A model generated the notes under the pieces. The model made no database searches. It was not told the origin of the DNA and saw nothing but the letters and a program-made list of their open reading frames with translations. This document shows positions 5,185 to 12,276 of a stretch of 17,605 bases of DNA, one piece after another. Position numbers and translations under genes: made by a program. The DNA comes from Candidatus Nomurabacteria bacterium (GTDB lineage Bacteria; Patescibacteriota; Minisyncoccia; Phycocordibacterales; SBAW01), in assembly GCA_943349675.1 (NCBI GenBank), contig CALQZN010000013.1, positions 1-17,605 of the forward strand, given 5' to 3'. Within the stretch, counting starts at the first letter, position 1. Each line of letters starts with the position of its first letter.

Positions 5185-5898
5185 ATGCAAGACAACCTCT
5201 CAGCCCACCCCGAAGGGCATAGAGGCGGTGATAGTACACAACTCAATTGGCTACGTGCCGCAGTTTTGGGCGCCAACGACGGTATTGTTTCGGTGGCTGC
5301 GGTTATTGTGGGTGTGGTTGGTGCTGCCGCAAGTGTTGATTTTATTTTGACTGCAGGTATTGCGGCGCTCGTTGGAGGCGCCTTGTCTATGGCAGTAGGA
5401 GAGTACGTGTCAGTTAGCACTCAACGTGATACCGAAAAAGCCCTGCTCCAGAAAGAGCGGTTTGAGCTCGACAACTACCCCGAACAAGAATTTGAAGAAC
5501 TTGCAGATATTTATCAAAAAAAGGGTCTCTCGAGCGAAACTGCACATGTCGTTGCACGTGAGCTGACTGCCAAAGATGCCTTTGCCGCACACGTGGATGC
5601 AGAGCTTGGTATTGACCCACGCGACCTAACCAATCCGTGGCATGCAGCCTATGCGTCCGCAGCTTCTTTTCTTGTAGGAGGCCTTATCCCCCTTGCGATG
5701 GTGTTTGCGCCAGAGAACATACGCATTGTCGCTATTTTTGCTGGGGTACTTATCGCGCTGGCCATCACGGGTAGTGTCAGTGCTTATGTGGGTGGTGCAA
5801 ACAAAACAACCGCTACGGTGCGCAACTTGGCTGGCGGCGCCTTGGCTATGCTTATCACCTTTGGTGTTGGTAAGCTTTTTGGCATTGTGGGGTTATAA
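5185..5898 (+). CDS. VIT family Fe2+/Mn2+ transporter
   Basis: A 237-aa membrane protein of the VIT1/CCC1 family, proton-coupled exporters of Fe2+ or Mn2+ from the cytosol. Five membrane helices are expected: near residues 30-50, 55-77, 157-175, 181-200 and 214-234. The first carries GANDGIVS with D32. The second carries GGALSMAVGEYVS with M69 and E73; conserved Asp, Met and Glu at such places line the metal path in the family. Between helices 2 and 3 (about 80-148) is the charged helical domain that binds metal in VIT proteins, rich in Glu and ending HVDAELGIDP. The short N-terminus is hydrophilic. It has its own promoter with an almost zero leader. Its stop codon lies inside the -10 box of the next gene. 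Confidence 0.92.
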   Translation: MQDNLSAHPEGHRGGDSTQLNWLRAAVLGANDGIVSVAAVIVGVVGAAASVDFILTAGIAALVGGALSMAVGEYVSVSTQRDTEKALLQKERFELDNYPEQEFEELADIYQKKGLSSETAHVVARELTAKDAFAAHVDAELGIDPRDLTNPWHAAYASAASFLVGGLIPLAMVFAPENIRIVAIFAGVLIALAITGSVSAYVGGANKTTATVRNLAGGALAMLITFGVGKLFGIVGL

Positions 5899-5899
5899 T
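5894..5899 (+). promoter_or_regulatory. -10 box overlapping the VIT stop codon
   Basis: TATAAT at 5894-5899 contains the TAA stop (5896-5898) of the VIT gene and ends 6 nt before ATG 5906. Transcription from it would give a leaderless mRNA. The nearest -35-like sequence (TTGGTA, 5867-5872) is 21 bp away, which is too far, so the promoter rests on the -10 alone. Confidence 0.45.
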
Positions 5900-5905
5900 A
5901 GCGGC

Positions 5906-6427
5906 ATGAAATTAAAATACCTGCCACTCATTATTGGTATCGGGCTTCCGCTTTTGTGTGTGGCGCTGTTGTCGGCAGTTATTTACATTCCGCAGCAGTC
6001 GCTCAAACCTGCGCATGATTTTGTATATAGTCACAAATCTGAATATTCGTCTACCGCCACATACTCATACTCTGTGGTAAACGGAAAGGTCACTCGGGAT
6101 GTGCGGGATGGGTACAATACGGACGCGAGTCTTTCTCCCGACGCAGAAACCGGAGGTTTGTACTTGTACGACGTAGAGACCGACACTGCGCGGCCACTGC
6201 TCTGGGCAGAAGCAAAAACCCTCTCTTTCGAGCCAAATAACTTGTCGAGCGACGGGTACGGAGTTGATTATGGCTCTCGCAGTTCGGGCATACTCGAGCT
6301 TTTTGGAGACGGTGACCGTAATAACGTATACGTTACAAAGGGTAATGTCCGCCGAGCTTTGCCGGGTGTGACAGATAATCAATATCGATATAGCTACGGT
6401 TTTACATTTATAGGCTGGGTACAATAA
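5906..6427 (+). CDS. Membrane-anchored protein of unknown function
   Basis: A 173-aa protein with one N-terminal hydrophobic helix (about residues 6-28) and an exported domain rich in Tyr, Ser, Asp and Gly. I do not recognise a family. The exported part contains a regular-looking LYLYDVETDTARPL strand-turn segment (about 85-98) reminiscent of one blade of a beta-propeller, followed by DGYGVDYGSRSSG and LFGDGDRNNVYV, Asp/Gly turns that could bind a cation. The start chosen is ATG 5906, which begins the hydrophobic segment and sits 6 nt after a TATAAT; the frame is open further upstream only because it overlaps the VIT gene. The next gene begins 9 nt after its stop, so the two form an operon. 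Confidence 0.75.
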   Translation: MKLKYLPLIIGIGLPLLCVALLSAVIYIPQQSLKPAHDFVYSHKSEYSSTATYSYSVVNGKVTRDVRDGYNTDASLSPDAETGGLYLYDVETDTARPLLWAEAKTLSFEPNNLSSDGYGVDYGSRSSGILELFGDGDRNNVYVTKGNVRRALPGVTDNQYRYSYGFTFIGWVQ

Positions 6428-6436
6428 ATAACACAT

Positions 6437-7465
6437 ATGGATAAAAAACAAATCATCTCATTGTTAGAGACGCAATTAGCTGCGGGTACTATAACGCGGG
6501 ACGACCTTTCGGCGCTCGCAAGCGGAGAAGCGATGCCAGTTGTATCAACTGTCTCTGCTCCTTATACTACCTCAACGCCTACTGCGGCAGTGCCTCAAAA
6601 ACAAGAGGGGAATCATTCAAAATATGTGGTGTACGCACTGTATGCCATAGGCGCTGTAACTGCCCTTGCGGGGATTACTATTTTGATAGCCCAAAATTGG
6701 GAGCAGATTGGTTTCTTGGGGCGAGTACTTGTGACCGCTGGTATTGCGTTTGTATCCTACGCAATCGCACTTTTATTAGGCAAACACGAACATCGGGTAA
6801 TTGCGCAAGTGCTCTTTGCCATCTCTGCAGGTTTAGCGCCCCTGGGTGTGTACGTATTTTTGGAAGAGATGAGAGTCGACTTTACGCTCGAGACGCAAAT
6901 GCTTATAGCGGGAATGTTGGCTGTAATATATGGTGCAGCGTTGCTCGTAAGTAAGCGGCCGCTGCTCGTTTTGGTTACAACAGCTTTTGCTACGTGGTTA
7001 TATTGGGCGTACGTGTTTCAGATACTCACTAATGCGGCTTCTTTTGAAGAAGAAATGCTTAAATGGGCAAGTATAGTGTCGGGGGTGGCATATATATGTA
7101 TTGGGTATGGGTACCGCGCACTGTCAACAATAGAGGACTCTGTAGATAAACGTGCAGTTGTTGGTTTCTTGTACACCCTCGGTACACTAGCGGTCTTAGG
7201 TGGCGCTAGTATGCTCGGTGGAGTATTTGACCTTGCGTTTATTGGGTTACTTTTTGTAACTTTCTACGCAAGTGTATTTTTGAGGAGTCGAGGAATGCTC
7301 GGGCTCTCTGCAATATTCCTTATCGTGCACCTAATCAAACTCACTGGACTCTATTTCGTAGGCTCGCTAGGTTGGCCCATTGCACTTATTGGTATCGGAT
7401 TCTTAGTCATTGGTGTTGGCTACGGCACATACTACCTCAACCGCCACTTTATAGCGGCTAAATAA
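6437..7465 (+). CDS. DUF2157-like polytopic membrane protein
   Basis: A 342-aa membrane protein. The cytosolic N-terminus (1-60) opens with a short helical motif, SLLETQLAAGTITRDDL, of the kind seen in DUF2157 and SHOCT-like segments (L..qL..G.It..dL), then a Pro/Thr-rich linker. About nine to ten membrane helices follow from residue 62 onward, the first containing ILIAQNWEQIG, close to the DUF2157 signature in which an NW pair ends the first helix. The function of this family is unknown. The gene follows the 173-aa protein gene by 9 nt with no Shine-Dalgarno (spacer ATAACACAT). Its stop lies one base from the stop of the opposing RND pump gene, with no terminator between. Confidence 0.8.
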   Translation: MDKKQIISLLETQLAAGTITRDDLSALASGEAMPVVSTVSAPYTTSTPTAAVPQKQEGNHSKYVVYALYAIGAVTALAGITILIAQNWEQIGFLGRVLVTAGIAFVSYAIALLLGKHEHRVIAQVLFAISAGLAPLGVYVFLEEMRVDFTLETQMLIAGMLAVIYGAALLVSKRPLLVLVTTAFATWLYWAYVFQILTNAASFEEEMLKWASIVSGVAYICIGYGYRALSTIEDSVDKRAVVGFLYTLGTLAVLGGASMLGGVFDLAFIGLLFVTFYASVFLRSRGMLGLSAIFLIVHLIKLTGLYFVGSLGWPIALIGIGFLVIGVGYGTYYLNRHFIAAK

Positions 7466-7466
7466 T

Positions 7467-10400
7467 TTAGGCTTTGCCCTCAAACCGCTCACGCACGTCG
7501 CGGCCGGGCCATCGGTGGTAGAGCAGTGGTATAAGCACCAATGTAAGTATCATCGAGAATGCTAGACCAAACATAATCGCAAATGCGAGTGGCCCCCAAA
7601 TGGCCGATGCAAAGGACAGTGGGATCATGCCCACGACAGTTACCACGGTTGTAAGGATTATAGGGCGGAAGCGAGTTGCAGATGCTGCGACCACAACATC
7701 GGTCAGACTTTGCCCCGGGTTTTTTTTGCCGATGCGCGCAATTGAATCCATCAAAATAATTGCATGGTTTATGATGACGCCCGCCAACGCAATCACGCCG
7801 AGCATCGACGGCAAGGACAGGGGCGAGCCGGTGAGCATAAGTCCCACAAGTACGCCGATGAGCGAGAAGGGGATAATAGCCAGCAAGTACAGCGAGTGGC
7901 GGAATGAGTTAAATTCCAAAACCAAAATACCAAGCATAAGCGCTGCGCCTGCCAACAAGGCGAGCCCCATTTCAGTAAACGACTTGTTAACATCTTCGCT
8001 TTCGCCACCAATTTTCATCACCACGCCCTCAGGTAGTGAACTGCTCTCTATATTTTTGCGAAATACATTTGTGATCTCAATTGGGTTGGCGCCCGTTGCT
8101 GCATCTGCAGTCAGTGACGCTATGCGCGTACCATCTTCGTGGCGAATGACAGTGTTTGCTGGTTCGTAGGAAATAACCGCGATATTAGAGAGAGGTACGG
8201 GCCCACGCGCGCCGGTTACCTGCAGGCTGCGTACTGCGTCAATGGACACCTCTGTCGTTTCTGAAGGTTCTTTGTAGCCAGGATTTAAGTCGAGTTTGGT
8301 GCGTACTTCAATATCAGTCGCTCCACGGATGTCGGTTGCTTTGGTGCCATAGAGTGCAGTACGCAGCACGTCGGCAACAGCCAAAGGTGACACGCCAAGC
8401 TCGGCAGCACGCGCGGTATCCAAAGACACAACAAATTCGGCGCTATTGTCGCGCATAGATGTGTTGATGTTTGTGGTGCCTGGGGTGTCGGTAAGTACGC
8501 GCTGTACAAGAGTGGTTGCATCAGTTAAGGCTCCCAGATCGTCCCCCGAGAGTGTGATACTGACCGCTGCGGCGCTTGGTGGGCCACCTGCAGGCTCGGA
8601 CACGGTGATGCGTGCCGAGGTTATCTCGTCCAATTTGTTGCGCAAACTTTCAACTATCTCAGCGCTCGTCTCCTTTTTGTCGGGGTTTAGGTTAACGGTA
8701 ATGTTACCAGCCCGGCTGCCCGAGAGGCCGCTTTGTGCAAACGAACTACCATTACCTACTTCGGTAACAAACGAGTCGACGCGAGCATCGGTGTACAACA
8801 TTTCTTCCACCTCACGTACTGCCAAGTCAGTGTCGGAGAGGCTGCTGCCTTGCGGCTTTTCTACCTCAATAGTTATCAAATTGCCGTTTTCGGCAGGGAA
8901 GAATACTACTTTAACAGCGCCAATCATAGGTAGAGAGAGCGCCATAAAAAATAAAATAACAATACCGGCCAAAAAACGATTTTCGTTTTTACGGTTACCC
9001 AAAATACGGCGCAAAAATCCTTCGTACCACTGCTTAGCTCGCGTGTTGTATTCTTCTTGCTTCTCTTCCATGCGTGAAAGTGTGGGGCGGATTATGTACA
9101 TCGCAATAAGTGGCACAAACCCCAGTGCTACCAAAATAGATGCAAGCAACACAAAGATAACAGTAAACGGAATAGATGCTAAAAATTTGCCAACAATACC
9201 CGAGAGGAAAAATAAAGGAACAAATACAGCGATGGTGGTAAAGGTGCCTGCAACCAGTGGCCATGCGTACTCTTTAATTGCCATAATGGCCGCTTGGCGT
9301 TTGTCGCGAACTTCGACAAAGTGCGTGTGTATGGCTTCCACGACCACAATGCCGGAGTCCACCAAAATACCTATGGCCAAAATGAGCGAAAAGAGCGAAA
9401 TAAAGTTAATGGTGTTGCCTGAGGCGTAGATGCCAATAAAAGCTATAAGGAAAGAAAGGGGGATGGACAGTGCCGCAGCAACGGACTCGCGCCAACCTAG
9501 TGTCAAAAACAACATAAGCATCACCAGTGCAACGGTCTCGAGCCCTACGCTCGAGAGTTCGGAGAGGTCTTTTTGCACATCTTTTGCTGCATCGTACGAG
9601 ATAACCGTTTTGGTGCCTGCAAGTGGACCATTTTCCAGTTCTACAAGTTTTGCTTTTAGTACGTTACCCGTCTCGACAATGTTGCCGCCGCGGCTTTTAA
9701 AAACCGACAGGCTAAGTGCGGGGGACGATGGTGCGCCGCCGACCGACACACGCGAGTAGGTGCGCGCATCTTCCAGGCCGTCTATGACATTTGCTACATC
9801 GCGCACGTGCAATATAGCACCGCCAGGGGCCATAAACGCAACGCTGCCAACGTCCTCGGTGCCGCGTAGTCCTGCTTCGAGCCGCACCGAGTAAGATATG
9901 TTGTTTGTCACAATAGACCCAAGTGGCGCCGCAACACCAGACGCTCGTATGGCCGCAGTAACGTCAGACAGAGAGAGGCCATATTGACGAAGTTTTGTTT
10001 GCTCAACCACAACGCTTACTTGGCGCTCTCGTACACCAGAGAGTGATACTGACGATACGCCGCTTACACGCTCCAGTTCGTCTTTGACACTATTCCCCAG
10101 TGCAGTAAGTTCAGCTGGGCTCAGGTCGCCAGAGATGGATGCAATAAGTATAGGTTGGTCGGCAAAGTTAACGTCAGTGACATTTGGGTCTTCTGCTTCG
10201 GCTGGCAACTCTGCCTTCACTTTATCTACTTCGTCTTTAAGTAGTTGGATAGATTTGTCGATGTTTGCCGACGCGGTAAACTCAACAGAAATAGACGAAA
10301 CCCCGTCGCCTGAAGTGGAGGTAACTTTTGATACGTTCTCGACCCCAAGTACTCGGTCTTCTATTTTGTTAGTAATAAGGCGTTCAACATCTTCGCTGGA

Positions 10401-10565
10401 TGCGCCGGGCAAAATAGTAGTGATGATACCGATAGGTATCTGGATTTCTGGAGACGACTCTTTTGGGATAGCAAGCGCGGCGTACACGCCAGCAGCAATA
10501 AGCACTATCCCAAGCAGGATAGTAAAGTTGTGTTTGGTAATAAAAAATACCCAAAATTTTGTCAT
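7467..10565 (-). CDS. RND-family efflux pump, permease subunit
   Basis: A 1032-aa transporter of the resistance-nodulation-division (AcrB-like) family, which exports compounds using the proton gradient. The length and the internally duplicated layout are typical: helix 1 at about 13-32, a large outer loop to about 335, helices 2-6, a cytosolic amphipathic segment, helix 7 near 535-555, a second large loop to about 865, then helices 8-12. The helix 4 motif reads ILVDSGIVVVE with D403 kept and the following Asp replaced by S404. The helix 10 motif reads GVIINHAIILMD, with N933-H934 where AcrB has the Lys-Asn of its proton relay. This resembles the group with NN in place of KN. It follows its adaptor gene by 8 nt (spacer ATACAAGT, no Shine-Dalgarno). 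No outer-membrane channel gene is present. Confidence 0.95.
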   Translation of the reverse strand: MTKFWVFFITKHNFTILLGIVLIAAGVYAALAIPKESSPEIQIPIGIITTILPGASSEDVERLITNKIEDRVLGVENVSKVTSTSGDGVSSISVEFTASANIDKSIQLLKDEVDKVKAELPAEAEDPNVTDVNFADQPILIASISGDLSPAELTALGNSVKDELERVSGVSSVSLSGVRERQVSVVVEQTKLRQYGLSLSDVTAAIRASGVAAPLGSIVTNNISYSVRLEAGLRGTEDVGSVAFMAPGGAILHVRDVANVIDGLEDARTYSRVSVGGAPSSPALSLSVFKSRGGNIVETGNVLKAKLVELENGPLAGTKTVISYDAAKDVQKDLSELSSVGLETVALVMLMLFLTLGWRESVAAALSIPLSFLIAFIGIYASGNTINFISLFSLILAIGILVDSGIVVVEAIHTHFVEVRDKRQAAIMAIKEYAWPLVAGTFTTIAVFVPLFFLSGIVGKFLASIPFTVIFVLLASILVALGFVPLIAMYIIRPTLSRMEEKQEEYNTRAKQWYEGFLRRILGNRKNENRFLAGIVILFFMALSLPMIGAVKVVFFPAENGNLITIEVEKPQGSSLSDTDLAVREVEEMLYTDARVDSFVTEVGNGSSFAQSGLSGSRAGNITVNLNPDKKETSAEIVESLRNKLDEITSARITVSEPAGGPPSAAAVSITLSGDDLGALTDATTLVQRVLTDTPGTTNINTSMRDNSAEFVVSLDTARAAELGVSPLAVADVLRTALYGTKATDIRGATDIEVRTKLDLNPGYKEPSETTEVSIDAVRSLQVTGARGPVPLSNIAVISYEPANTVIRHEDGTRIASLTADAATGANPIEITNVFRKNIESSSLPEGVVMKIGGESEDVNKSFTEMGLALLAGAALMLGILVLEFNSFRHSLYLLAIIPFSLIGVLVGLMLTGSPLSLPSMLGVIALAGVIINHAIILMDSIARIGKKNPGQSLTDVVVAASATRFRPIILTTVVTVVGMIPLSFASAIWGPLAFAIMFGLAFSMILTLVLIPLLYHRWPGRDVRERFEGKA

Positions 10566-10573
10566 ACTTGTAT

Positions 10574-12148
10574 TTACTGTAGCGGAGTAACCTTTTCGCC
10601 TTCAACCAACCCGCGCGCATCCGTCACAATAATAAGGTCTACAGAGATAGGTGATGTAATTTCAATACGGTCACCGTGGACGTCGCCTACCTCTACCTCT
10701 TGTGCAACCAGGCGGCCGTCACTTACAGTAAAGGTGATGCGTCGCTCGGTCATAAGTTTGACTGCTGCAAGTGGCAGTGTTGTGGGGCCAAGTGCCCGCG
10801 GCGCCACAGAGACGACTCCAACGTGGACAGACTGCCCGTTTACAAGTGTGCTATTTGGCGCTGCTGCGATGCGTACCTCTATTTGTTTGCGTACAGGGTC
10901 AAGTGCAGGGGCCACAGAGGTGATGGTGCCGCTGCCTTGACCGAGCGATACACGGCTGCCAACAGTAAGTAGGTCGCGGTCGGCTTGTGAGACATAGGTC
11001 ACTACTTCCAGCGAGCCATTTTGTGCAACGGTTGCTACGTGGCTAAAGGCGGTTACATAGTCGCCAACACGCAATGGTAAAAAGTTTACAGTGCCACTAA
11101 GCGGCGCGCGGACAACTGTTTTTTCAAAATTGGCTTGTGCGCCATGGAGCGCCCCGAGCGCTTGTTTAACTACTGCATCTGCAGAACCCACTGTTGGGTT
11201 TGTTTGTGTTTGGCCCACAGATGCCGCGGTTGCTGCTGCGCGGTACGCACTGCGCGCTGCAGAAATTGCAGTTAGTTGTGCATCAACAGTTGTGCGGGCA
11301 GTTGCAAGCGCTGCGAGTTGGTCGCTAGTCGCGTTTGAGGTTCGTTGGTTGGTTGCACGAGCAAGTTCGATAATGAGATCTGAAATAGCGCGTGTGTTTG
11401 CCTCGGCGCCCGTAAGTAGGGTTTCTGGGTTGGTGTTTTGTGCAGTGCCCAGCGCACGACCCCATACATTCATGTCGTCGGTAATACGTGCACGGGCACG
11501 CGGTAGCGCGTCGTTTGGTCCAGGGGGTGAGTTTACAAGAAGTGCTGGCCCTATAGCTGTAGGTGACCCAAAAAAAGTGTCGATATATGTGTGGAGTGTC
11601 GCGTCAAGTGTAGTGTAACTACTGCGAAATAAGTTGCGTACAGAGGTCTCCGCTTCTGACAGTGACAGAGTTGTGTTTTGATTTTGACGCTGCGTAATAG
11701 TGCGGGCGGCAAGTGCCGCTTCGTAGGCACCTTCTGCTTGCAGTACCGATGCGCGCTCAGATGCATTGTCAATTTCTGCAATAATAAACCCGGCAGGGAC
11801 AGCCCTGCCAAGTGTTGTGTGTACGGCACGGACGGTGCCGCCGCTTTGTGCTAAAATATTTGCTTCTGTTACGGATCGTACTGTACCGATAAAGTCGCCA
11901 CCACTTTCGCCACCACTAAGTTCGCCTACGCTTTTAAGTACAACGCTACGCGATTTGTTAGCAGCCTCAATTGCTGGGCCACCAGTTAATAGAGAAAAAA
12001 TACCCCACAGTGCGCCCAGGGCTACAAGTGCAATTACAGCTTGCTGCCACAAACGGAGCGCCCGATAGCGTGCCCACAGTACGCCTACTTTGCTGCGTGC
12101 AGACACAAAAAAGTTCCCCGCCCGAGCCCACAGTGAACGTATATCCAT
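10574..12148 (-). CDS. RND/MFP-type efflux adaptor with an enlarged hairpin region
   Basis: A 524-aa membrane fusion protein (HlyD/AcrA-like) that should couple to the RND pump encoded next. One membrane helix (about 36-54) anchors it. The two halves of the lipoyl-like domain are visible: ANILAQSGGTVRAVHTTLG (about 96-114) and VRAPLSGTVNFLPLRVGDYV (346-365). Between them are about 215 residues, Ala/Thr-rich and mostly helical, with a Pro/Gly-rich break at about 195-215. AcrA-like adaptors usually have far shorter hairpins, so this segment is expanded or contains an inserted helical domain. A beta-barrel and membrane-proximal part follow (about 366-524). ATG 12148 lies 8 nt after a consensus promoter and has no Shine-Dalgarno, so the operon mRNA is probably leaderless. 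Confidence 0.9.
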   Translation of the reverse strand: MDIRSLWARAGNFFVSARSKVGVLWARYRALRLWQQAVIALVALGALWGIFSLLTGGPAIEAANKSRSVVLKSVGELSGGESGGDFIGTVRSVTEANILAQSGGTVRAVHTTLGRAVPAGFIIAEIDNASERASVLQAEGAYEAALAARTITQRQNQNTTLSLSEAETSVRNLFRSSYTTLDATLHTYIDTFFGSPTAIGPALLVNSPPGPNDALPRARARITDDMNVWGRALGTAQNTNPETLLTGAEANTRAISDLIIELARATNQRTSNATSDQLAALATARTTVDAQLTAISAARSAYRAAATAASVGQTQTNPTVGSADAVVKQALGALHGAQANFEKTVVRAPLSGTVNFLPLRVGDYVTAFSHVATVAQNGSLEVVTYVSQADRDLLTVGSRVSLGQGSGTITSVAPALDPVRKQIEVRIAAAPNSTLVNGQSVHVGVVSVAPRALGPTTLPLAAVKLMTERRITFTVSDGRLVAQEVEVGDVHGDRIEITSPISVDLIIVTDARGLVEGEKVTPLQ

Positions 12149-12156
12149 ATATATGT

Positions 12157-12184
12157 ATTATAACAAACCTAGCGATTTTGTCAA
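12157..12184 (-). promoter_or_regulatory. Consensus promoter of the RND efflux operon
   Basis: On the minus strand TTGACA (12184-12179) and TATAAT (12162-12157) match the sigma-70 consensus exactly, 16 bp apart, with an added extended -10 TG at 12165-12164. The -10 ends 8 nt before the ATG. This predicts strong transcription beginning at or within a base or two of the start codon. Confidence 0.8.
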
Positions 12185-12211
12185 TGTCCCTTGGGTTATA
12201 CATATATAGCG

Positions 12212-12241
12212 TTGTCAGTATGTTTGGGGTGTCTGTATAAT
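12212..12241 (+). promoter_or_regulatory. Promoter of the secreted beta-propeller protein
   Basis: TTGTCA (12212-12217) and TATAAT (12236-12241) are 18 bp apart. Transcription would start near 12249, giving a leader of about 28 nt. No clear Shine-Dalgarno is seen ahead of ATG 12277. It is divergent from the RND operon promoter, about 30 bp away. Confidence 0.6.
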
Positions 12242-12276
12242 GGGGGGATTACTAGTATTTATTTTTAATAAGATTT

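Noticed and set aside
8446..9429. A 327-codon plus-strand open frame opposite the RND pump gene.
   Set aside because: It is a shadow of the minus-strand RND gene; the translation is Ser/Thr-rich without domains, while the RND frame has full family motifs.
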